A stretch of 12,095 bases of DNA from Clostridia bacterium. Its GTDB lineage: Bacteria > Bacillota > Clostridia > Oscillospirales > CAG-272. A program made the translations under genes and the position numbers. Shown in pieces: positions 6,801 through 12,095 of this stretch. Under the pieces are notes generated by a model. The model was not told where the DNA came from, made no database searches, and was given only the letters and a program-made list of their open reading frames with translations. Position 1 is the first letter of the stretch, and every line of letters begins with the position of its first letter. The DNA is taken from the NCBI GenBank assembly GCA_017386965.1, contig JAFOGE010000216.1:1-12095 (forward strand). The letters run 5' to 3'.

Positions 6801-7739
6801 ATGGAGGAATTCGTTCTGTACTCCCCCGAGGAGGTCATCAACCGAAATCTCCGCGAATCGGCCTTGCGCTTTGAAGGGATCTGCCGTCAGGACCTCTCCC
6901 ATCTGCAGGATCTCGCCCATGAAATCGCAGACTCTGCCGAGGAGGGGGCAGCCTTTCTTGCATCCCTTCCGGACCACGTTCCGGATTCCTTCTCCGAACC
7001 CCTCTCGGAAGGGGCAAACAAAACCACTGAGAAGGAGCAAAGGCTCCGCAGCCTTTGCTTAAAGGCTTTGCTCGCGATCCGTCTGCAGCAGGTGCTCTCC
7101 GAGCGCACGCCGCTTACCGCGTCCTTTTTCTTCGGAGAGCCGTCAGAGCTGCGCGCGGAGGCCGCTGGTCGTGTAAGCTATCAAAAAAGCTCCTTTTCAG
7201 ACGATGCCTATCTCTGCTTTGCCGAGCATTTTGAGGGACTGCATTCCTCCTACGCATCCGGCTTTGCGCAGGCCTGCGAGGAGGTCTACAACGGATTGAG
7301 TGAGTACTGCATGCTCCCGATTGCAAGCGCCTCCGAAGGGCAGCTCAACGGATTCTTCCGACTGATCGACCGCTATGATCTGAAGATCTTTGCCACCTGC
7401 ACCGTCACGGAATCCGATCCCGCAAAGCGAACCTGCTTCGCCCTGCTCCAAAGGGATCTGATCCCCGCACCGCACCGCGCGGGGGAACAGCGGGAGCTCT
7501 CTCTCATTCTTCCGCAAGGAAGTGAACCGGATGCCGCCGATCTTCTGCTCGCTGCCCGCCTTTGCGGACTGGAGCTGCGCGGTCTGGATTCCGTCCTTTC
7601 CACCGAAATGGGGGATCCCCTCTCCCTGCGCTACACCTTCACGGTCGGGGAGGCAGGCCTTTCGGCCTTTCTTCTGTACCTTGCCATGGACGCGCCGCAC
7701 TACCGTCCCATCGGTATCTATTCCCGATTGAATCCTTAA
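6801..7739 (+). CDS. Prephenate dehydratase/ACT-like protein, probably non-catalytic
   Basis: I assign this 312-residue soluble protein by pattern, not by confident recognition. Residues 1-105 look helical and match nothing I know. From about 125 the sequence follows the first lobe of prephenate dehydratase: VSYQKSSFSDDA (125-136) resembles the family's VAYQGxxGxYSE-type opening. NGLSEYCMLPIASASEGQLN (164-183) then resembles the dGxadygvlPIENSxxGsVn block, and a YDLKI strand follows at 192-196. The text then jumps almost directly to RTCFALLQRDL (210-220), which resembles the TRF catalytic motif region, so the roughly 75-residue second lobe seems to be missing. Residues 230-312 resemble the ACT domain and end in PIGIYSRL. 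ENS and TRF are both altered, so dehydratase activity is unlikely; a regulatory or binding role is an inference. The gene starts 7 bases after the htpG stop with a weak ribosome binding site, suggesting translational coupling. Confidence 0.5.
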   Translation: MEEFVLYSPEEVINRNLRESALRFEGICRQDLSHLQDLAHEIADSAEEGAAFLASLPDHVPDSFSEPLSEGANKTTEKEQRLRSLCLKALLAIRLQQVLSERTPLTASFFFGEPSELRAEAAGRVSYQKSSFSDDAYLCFAEHFEGLHSSYASGFAQACEEVYNGLSEYCMLPIASASEGQLNGFFRLIDRYDLKIFATCTVTESDPAKRTCFALLQRDLIPAPHRAGEQRELSLILPQGSEPDAADLLLAARLCGLELRGLDSVLSTEMGDPLSLRYTFTVGEAGLSAFLLYLAMDAPHYRPIGIYSRLNP

Positions 7740-7792
7740 CCCCGTGGTTAGACCAATCTCACATTGATAGAACAAACAAGCAAAAGAATACG

Positions 7793-7798
7793 AAGGAG
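7793..7798 (+). promoter_or_regulatory. Ribosome binding site of the TSCPD-domain gene
   Basis: AAGGAG lies 7 bases before the ATG at 7806. It favours that start over an in-frame TTG at 7764, whose product would carry a non-conserved 14-residue extension. Confidence 0.8.
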
Positions 7799-7805
7799 AA
7801 CCATT

Positions 7806-8060
7806 ATGCAATCATTCACCTACACCACGCGCGGTGTTTGCTCCCGCTCCATCGACATCGAGATCGAGGACGGCATCATTGTCAAGGCAACCTATCACGG
7901 AGGCTGCTCCGGAAACACGCAGGGCGTATCCGCTCTGGTCTGCGGAATGTCCGTGGACGAGGCGATCTCCCGCCTCTCGGGTATTCGCTGCGGACTCAAA
8001 AGCACCTCTTGCCCCGATCAGCTGGCAACCGCTCTGCGCGAATACAAAGAGAAACATTAA
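7806..8060 (+). CDS. Small TSCPD domain-containing protein (TIGR03905-like)
   Basis: This 84-residue protein consists entirely of a TSCPD domain. Visible hallmarks are GVCS (10-13), GGCSGN (32-37) and RCGLKSTSCPDQLA (61-74). The cysteines are C12, C34, C46, C62 and C69. The domain is also found attached to B12-dependent ribonucleotide reductases, where its cysteine-rich form suggests metal binding. The function of the free-standing clostridial version is not known. It has no signal peptide or membrane segment. It sits 66 bases after the PDT-like gene and 79 bases before the phosphohexomutase, on the same strand, and no terminator was seen on either side. Confidence 0.88.
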   Translation: MQSFTYTTRGVCSRSIDIEIEDGIIVKATYHGGCSGNTQGVSALVCGMSVDEAISRLSGIRCGLKSTSCPDQLATALREYKEKH

Positions 8061-8139
8061 CATAGCATGCTTCTGACGGATCCCCCAAACGCAACGGAAT
8101 CCGTCCACGCATACCATTTCAACGGAGGACTATTTTTCC

Positions 8140-9855
8140 ATGCACGAATACTTGAAGCACTACAATGACTGGCTATTGTCCGACGCACTCTCCGAGGAGG
8201 AAAAGGCAGAATTGCGCTCCATCGAGAAGAACCCGGAGGAGATCGAGCTGCGCTTTGCCTCCGCCCTCTCCTTTGGCACCGCAGGCTTGCGCGGTGTGAT
8301 GAAGACCGGGCGCAACGCCATGAACCGCCATACCGTTGCACATGCAACACAAGGACTCGCCTCCTTAATCCTTACCGAGGGACGGCAAGCAGACGGCGTT
8401 GCCATTGCCTACGATAGCCGCAATCAGTCCGCACTGTTTGCAAGAACTGCCGCCTGCGTTCTTGCGGGGAACGGAATTCGCGTCTATCTGTTTGACGACC
8501 TCCGCCCCACGCCGGAGCTTTCCTTCGCTCTGCGGGAGCTTGGATGCGTAGCAGGAATCAACATCACCGCCTCGCACAATCCCAAGGAATACAACGGGTA
8601 TAAGGCCTACTGGGAGGACGGTGCGCAGCTCCCTCCGGAGCATGCAGATGCCGTTTACGCGGAGATCTGCCGTCTGGATATCTTCCGCGACGTAAAGAAG
8701 GCTTCCTTTGAAGAGGCCCTTGCAGATGGAAGAATCGTTTTGATCGGATCGGAAATGGATGAGAAATACCTCGCTGCCGTGCAGGAGCAGGCGGTGAATC
8801 CCTCGGCTGTCCGTTCGGTTGCGGATTCGCTCAAGATCGTCTATTCCCCCCTGCACGGAACAGGTCACAAGCTCGTTCCCGAAATCATGCACCGCATCGG
8901 CCTCAAGCACCTCTATACGGTGGATGAGCAAATGGTGATCGACGGGAACTTCCCGACGGTGAAAAAGCCCAATCCCGAATATCCCGACGTCTTTGACCTC
9001 GGCATCGCCTTGGCCAACCGCGTAGGCTCGGATCTGATCGTGGCCACCGACCCCGACGCCGACCGTGTAGGCGTTATGACACGTACGCCGGACGGATCCT
9101 TTACCACCATCACGGGAAATCAAATGGGTGCGCTCCTGATGGACTATATCATCACCGCCTATCGCGAAACCGATACCATGCCGGAAAATCCTTACGCGGT
9201 GAAGAGCATTGTTACCTCCGAGCTGGCCGAGCGGATCTGCGCCGCCAACGGCGTAAAAATGCACAACGTATTGACCGGCTTCAAATTCATCGGAGAGGTC
9301 ATCAAGAACTACGAGAAGACAAAGGACGGCTCCTTCCTCTTCGGCTTTGAGGAGAGCTACGGCTACCTCAAGGGAACCTATGCGCGCGACAAGGATGCCG
9401 TGGTTGCCTCTATGCTCATCTGCGAAATGACTGCCTTCTACAAGGCGCGCGGCATGACGCTGTGCGACGCACGCGAGGCGCTTTGGAAAAAATACGGCTT
9501 CTGCTACGAATCCAACCTCGAGATCTACCTGGAGGGCCTGGACGGAGCCGCACGCATGAAGGCGCTGATGTCGGCACTCCGCAACGATCCCCCGAAGGAC
9601 TTTGGCGGAATCGCAGTCCGTCAGATCCGCGACTATCTCTTGGGGTCGATCCTGGAGGACGGCAAAACCTCTCCCACGGGGCTTCCCTCCTCCAACGTTC
9701 TCTATTACCGTCTGGAAAACGGCGACGTCATCGTGGCACGCCCCTCGGGAACAGAGCCAAAGGTCAAGATCTACTATCTCTTACAGGCCGCCGACGAAGA
9801 CAACGCCAAGGAAAAGCTCGCGCGCTACAACGAAACGCTGAAGAAGCGGCTCTGA
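8140..9855 (+). CDS. Phospho-sugar mutase (phosphoglucomutase/phosphomannomutase family)
   Basis: This is an alpha-D-phosphohexomutase that interconverts hexose 1- and 6-phosphates in the cytosol through a phosphoserine enzyme, feeding glycogen, cell-envelope sugars or glycolysis. At 571 residues it matches the PgcA-like clostridial and bacillar group. All four active-site elements are intact: TASHNPKEYNGYK (143-155) with phosphoserine S145, the metal-binding loop DPDAD (304-308), the sugar-specificity loop GFEESYG (402-408) and the phosphate-binding loop RPSGTEPK (534-541). An N-terminal FGTAGLRG element lies at 45-52. GGAGGA (8124-8129) precedes the ATG by 10 bases. The sequence does not settle the choice between glucose and mannose, though the architecture favours phosphoglucomutase. 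It is the last gene of the run and ends 8 bases before a strong terminator. Confidence 0.95.
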   Translation: MHEYLKHYNDWLLSDALSEEEKAELRSIEKNPEEIELRFASALSFGTAGLRGVMKTGRNAMNRHTVAHATQGLASLILTEGRQADGVAIAYDSRNQSALFARTAACVLAGNGIRVYLFDDLRPTPELSFALRELGCVAGINITASHNPKEYNGYKAYWEDGAQLPPEHADAVYAEICRLDIFRDVKKASFEEALADGRIVLIGSEMDEKYLAAVQEQAVNPSAVRSVADSLKIVYSPLHGTGHKLVPEIMHRIGLKHLYTVDEQMVIDGNFPTVKKPNPEYPDVFDLGIALANRVGSDLIVATDPDADRVGVMTRTPDGSFTTITGNQMGALLMDYIITAYRETDTMPENPYAVKSIVTSELAERICAANGVKMHNVLTGFKFIGEVIKNYEKTKDGSFLFGFEESYGYLKGTYARDKDAVVASMLICEMTAFYKARGMTLCDAREALWKKYGFCYESNLEIYLEGLDGAARMKALMSALRNDPPKDFGGIAVRQIRDYLLGSILEDGKTSPTGLPSSNVLYYRLENGDVIVARPSGTEPKVKIYYLLQAADEDNAKEKLARYNETLKKRL

Positions 9856-9863
9856 GAAAGCCC

Positions 9864-9917
9864 AAAAAGGGGCGGTTCTACCAAGTGCTTTCGCACCGGA
9901 GAACCACCCCTTTTTTT
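9864..9917 (+). terminator. Strong intrinsic terminator after the phosphohexomutase gene
   Basis: GGGGCGGTTCT (9869-9879) pairs with AGAACCACCCC (9900-9910) apart from one C/A mismatch. An inner GTGC-TTTC-GCAC hairpin tops the stem, which is followed by seven T residues. Five A residues before the stem would let it work weakly on the other strand too. It closes the transcription unit that starts at the promoter at 1791-1819. Confidence 0.92.
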
Positions 9918-10027
9918 CTTGTCCGTCTGCCGCCAAATCGCTACCACCGGTCTTTCGGGAATCCCTCCTTGGGAAGGATGCTTTGTGAACAATTTCCTTC
10001 ACATTAAAAACATTTTTTCGTCACATC
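9918..10027. other. Intergenic stretch without recognised genes
   Basis: Between the terminator and the next promoter no supported coding region or RNA gene is seen. A short TCCTT-GGG-AAGGA hairpin is present but has no following T run. The right part is AT-rich, as expected upstream of a promoter. Confidence 0.5.
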
Positions 10028-10056
10028 TTGATTTTTGAAAAGAATCGTGCTATACT
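10028..10056 (+). promoter_or_regulatory. Sigma-A promoter of the YwaF-like gene
   Basis: TTGATT (10028-10033) and TATACT (10051-10056) are spaced by exactly 17 bases, with an extended -10 TGC. The expected start is near 10063, about 46 bases before the preferred ATG at 10109. The -35 box coincides with the first in-frame TTG of the reading frame, which argues against that TTG being a start codon. Confidence 0.8.
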
Positions 10057-10108
10057 ATGCTTAATAAGGCAATTTTTCGCCAAAATTCTTTCTTTTTCGA
10101 GGGTTCTC

Positions 10109-10876
10109 ATGCAAAAATTTGTTTTTTGGTTGTTCAGCCAGAACACCTCCACGCTCACGATGGATCTTTTTGACGTCTGGCACTTTCTATACCTTTTTAT
10201 CATCTTCGGAACCGCGCTTCTTCTGACCCTCCTGCTCCGAAAGAAAGCAGATGAGGCCAAGCTCCGTGCAATTCACATTTTCACGATCCTGACCGTCGCT
10301 CTTTACATTGCGGATTTCTTCCTCATGCCCCTGTCGGACAGCTACGGACATCAGATCAGCCAGGACAAGCTCCCCTTCCACGTTTGCACCTTAATGAGCG
10401 TGCTGATGCCTTTTGTGCAATTCAACCCCAAGCTCTCCCGCTTTCGAGATGTCATCGTTTGTATGTCCGTTGCCTCCTCTCTGATGTGGATGTGTTATCC
10501 CGGCAGCGCCCTTGGCGGACGTCCACCCTTCAGCTACGTCATCTTCCAAACCTTCATCTTCCACGGAAGCCTTTTCCTTTCGGGCTTTTTGAGCCTCTCG
10601 CTCGGGCAGGTTCGCCTCTCCCTGAAAAAGCTCTGGAAGGAGCTGGTGCTGACGCTGATCATCCTCGCTTGGGCCTATCTCGGAAACACGGTGTATCCCA
10701 ACAACCAAAACTGGTTCTTCATCGCATACAGCATCTTCCCCTTTCTTCCCGATAAGGTGATGCCTCCCGTTGTCGTGTTCTGCGTGTTTGGAACCTGCTT
10801 TGTCGTGCATATGATCTATTTTGCCGCTTGCGCGATTGCCAAAAAGCACCGTGAGCGAAGAACTCCGCAGGCATAA
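10109..10876 (+). CDS. YwaF/TMEM164-like integral membrane protein
   Basis: This 255-residue protein has about six to seven predicted membrane segments and no large soluble domain. Features resembling the YwaF/TP0381 (TIGR02206, TMEM164-like) family are an N-terminal DVWHFLYLF before the first helix, a central KLPFHVCTLMS motif and a later helix with FIFHGSLFLSGF. A NWFFIAYSIFPFLP stretch lies near the last helices. The function of the bacterial family is unknown. The ATG at 10109 is chosen because GAGGG (10099-10103) lies 5 bases before it and the promoter ends upstream. A second ATG at 10160 has no visible ribosome binding site and would give about 238 residues. The basic tail (KKHRERR) is expected on the cytoplasmic side. 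It is transcribed alone and faces the nucleotidase-kinase gene. Family assignment is moderate; its being a real membrane protein is firm. Confidence 0.62.
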   Translation: MQKFVFWLFSQNTSTLTMDLFDVWHFLYLFIIFGTALLLTLLLRKKADEAKLRAIHIFTILTVALYIADFFLMPLSDSYGHQISQDKLPFHVCTLMSVLMPFVQFNPKLSRFRDVIVCMSVASSLMWMCYPGSALGGRPPFSYVIFQTFIFHGSLFLSGFLSLSLGQVRLSLKKLWKELVLTLIILAWAYLGNTVYPNNQNWFFIAYSIFPFLPDKVMPPVVVFCVFGTCFVVHMIYFAACAIAKKHRERRTPQA

Positions 10877-10880
10877 ACAA

Positions 10881-10917
10881 AAAAAGGACGCCCGAATGAC
10901 TTCGGAGCGTCCTTTTT
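10881..10917. terminator. Bidirectional intrinsic terminator between convergent genes
   Basis: AAAAAGGACGC (10881-10891) pairs perfectly with GCGTCCTTTTT (10907-10917). An inner CCGAA-TGAC-TTCGG hairpin (10892-10905) and a single bulged A complete it. The A and T tracts on both sides allow termination in both directions. It lies 4 bases after the YwaF-like stop and 4 bases before the stop of the opposing gene. Confidence 0.93.
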
Positions 10918-10921
10918 GGGT

Positions 10922-12037
10922 TCAAATGCGCAGAATTCTGCAAAGCTGATCAAAGGCATCCTCGTAGGAGGAATCAAAGTTGACCACGTAATCGCAAAGC
11001 TCCGCGTTCTTCTCCTCATACTCGATCGCCGTCAGACGATTGACCTTATCCTCAACAGAGGAATTCTTGCGCAGGATATTCGCCATCAGGGCGCGCTTAT
11101 CGCGCTTGATATAAATGGTCGTGACGTTTCGGAAATTCGTTTTCAGGGACATGGCACCGCAGATATCCATGGTGGCAAGCACACGCTTCCCTTCCTTCAG
11201 GATCTTTTCCACATCCGCCTTGCGCGAGCCGTATCCGTGCCCGGCATACATGGTGGATTGGAACATCTCTCCGCTCTCGCACATACCGCGAAACTCCTCC
11301 AGAGAAACGTAGTTGTACCACTGATTTTCCTCCACGGCGGTGGGATCCTTCGTTGTGTAACTGATCAGCTTGCGGAATCCATCGCTCTGCCCGAGCAAGC
11401 GCGTAGCGATCTTGGATTTTCCGCTTCCCGAGGGACCAACCAGCACAACGATCCCGCTCCTTCCGGGAAGCACGACGTCCGAATGAACCGAGTAGCTTTC
11501 CGCGATCACCTCCACGAGCTTGAGGAACTCATCATAGTTGTTGACGGCCAGCATACCCGTTGCCTCCTGATTCCAGGGACGGCGCATCAGAATGGGATAC
11601 TTGGCGCTCGAATTGAGAATATTATGCATAGCATCGTCAAAAAGGATGTCGGTGTGGATCTTATCCTTGCGCGCGCCCATGTAGATGTGGTCCTGCGGGA
11701 TCTCGGGGAATTCCTCAAGAATCCGCTGCGCGCGGATGCCCATGAACTGCGGGGGGATCGCGGTGGAAATATACACCTCGGTCATCTGCGAAAGACGGCG
11801 GACAAACTCCTTTGCCCCCTTATAGACGGGCTGGGTGCGATAGAACTCGGCATCGTTGAAATAAGGATAGATGGAATCGGCGCGCGTGCCCATCTTTCCC
11901 CACTGATCCTTCTCGTAGATGGTCATCGGGGGATCAAAGTGATGCTTTTCATTTGCCAGACGGATGGCATAGGACGTGCATTCCATCAGCAGGTCATCGA
12001 CATCGAGAGCGGTGGATAATCTGTATTTACGGTTCAT
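10922..12037 (-). CDS. Fusion of NT5C-like HAD nucleotidase and guanylate-kinase-like domain
   Basis: The 371-residue protein has two enzyme-like parts. Residues 1-185 resemble the 5'(3')-deoxyribonucleotidase branch of HAD phosphatases (NT5C, PF06941): ALDVDD (10-15) supplies the nucleophile/acid pair D12 and D14. VYISTAIPP (88-96) is motif II, and KDKIHTDILFDD (124-135) holds the motif III lysine and motif IV aspartates. Residues 193-371 follow guanylate kinase: P-loop GPSGSGKS (201-208), then SYTTKDPT (226-233), GYGSRKADVEKIL (268-280), MDICGA (290-295), a lid-like ILRKNSSVEDKVNRL (321-335) and a CDYVVNFD strand (348-355). In true GMP kinases the TTRxPR segment binds the GMP phosphate; here both arginines are replaced (K230, T233). 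A GEFxE-type glutamate has become Q260. The substrate may therefore differ. The ATG at 12035-12037 follows a GTGAGGAAA ribosome binding site. No clear promoter is visible before the window ends. Confidence 0.85.
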   Translation of the reverse strand: MNRKYRLSTALDVDDLLMECTSYAIRLANEKHHFDPPMTIYEKDQWGKMGTRADSIYPYFNDAEFYRTQPVYKGAKEFVRRLSQMTEVYISTAIPPQFMGIRAQRILEEFPEIPQDHIYMGARKDKIHTDILFDDAMHNILNSSAKYPILMRRPWNQEATGMLAVNNYDEFLKLVEVIAESYSVHSDVVLPGRSGIVVLVGPSGSGKSKIATRLLGQSDGFRKLISYTTKDPTAVEENQWYNYVSLEEFRGMCESGEMFQSTMYAGHGYGSRKADVEKILKEGKRVLATMDICGAMSLKTNFRNVTTIYIKRDKRALMANILRKNSSVEDKVNRLTAIEYEEKNAELCDYVVNFDSSYEDAFDQLCRILRI

Positions 12038-12095
12038 AGGGTTTCCTCACTTTCTTCAAATTTTATTCTCAGAGGGAATCTGTCACGGAAGGTCC

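Noticed and set aside
7740..7805. Possible separate promoter for the TSCPD gene
   Set aside because: TTAGAC is present but no -10 box lies at 16-18 bases from it.
8365..9264. Minus-strand open frame of 299 codons inside the phosphohexomutase gene
   Set aside because: The plus strand has all four mutase active-site motifs. The antisense product has no domain pattern and no ribosome binding site.
9950..9980. Small hairpin after the phosphohexomutase terminator
   Set aside because: The stem is only five base pairs with a three-base loop and no T run follows, so it is not supported as a terminator or RNA element.
10916..12019. Plus-strand open frame of 367 codons opposite the nucleotidase-kinase gene
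   Set aside because: The minus-strand frame carries clear HAD and P-loop motifs. The plus frame is its antisense mirror with no motifs, and its start overlaps the region just after the bidirectional terminator.
12060..12095. Possible promoter of the nucleotidase-kinase gene (GTGACA ... TAAAAT on the minus strand)
   Set aside because: The spacer is only about 15 bases and the region is cut by the window edge, so it cannot be judged.
1..12095. Mobile element, CRISPR array, tRNA/rRNA or prophage remnants
   Set aside because: No transposase or integrase motifs, no regularly spaced repeats and no RNA gene signatures were found on either strand.

Overview
The window looks like chromosomal DNA of a Gram-positive anaerobe of the Bacillota, most likely a gut-type Clostridia. 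The reasons are the gene families present (DUF1385/YqhQ, tandem AI-2E/DUF20 permeases, a TIGR03905-type TSCPD protein, a YwaF-like membrane protein), strong AGGAGG-type ribosome binding sites, sigma-A promoters with 17-base spacers, a TTG start and moderate GC. I cannot name a genus. No transposon, integrase, CRISPR, tRNA or rRNA is visible. Coding density is high and no gene-free stretch exceeds 300 bases.

Layout. (1) Positions 1-1689, minus strand: ispE (non-mevalonate isoprenoid kinase), followed downstream by a DUF1385/YqhQ membrane protein gene that runs off the left edge. (2) Positions 1690-1879: a compact divergent promoter region. Each gene has a well-formed sigma-A promoter, and a perfect 10+10 inverted repeat overlaps the ispE -35 box and lies just upstream of the rightward -35 box. 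(3) Positions 1880-9855, plus strand: a run of six closely spaced genes ending in a strong intrinsic terminator. These are two tandem AI-2E family permeases with long homologous tails, htpG, an unusual protein I read as a degenerate prephenate dehydratase/ACT-like protein, a small TSCPD-domain protein, and an alpha-phosphohexomutase. (4) Positions 10028-10876: a YwaF/TMEM164-like membrane protein with its own promoter. (5) Positions 10881-10917: a bidirectional terminator shared with a convergent gene. (6) Positions 10922-12037, minus strand: a fusion of an NT5C-like HAD deoxyribonucleotidase domain to a guanylate-kinase-like domain whose GMP-binding arginines are replaced.

How the genes fit together. 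Most are housekeeping: isoprenoid precursor synthesis, chaperone, sugar-phosphate interconversion. No single pathway unites the six-gene run. The two places most likely to hold undescribed biology are the nucleotidase-kinase fusion, which joins domains of opposite activity toward nucleoside monophosphates, and the prephenate-dehydratase-like protein, which appears to lack one lobe and the catalytic motif. The possible operator between ispE and the permease genes is the best regulatory candidate.
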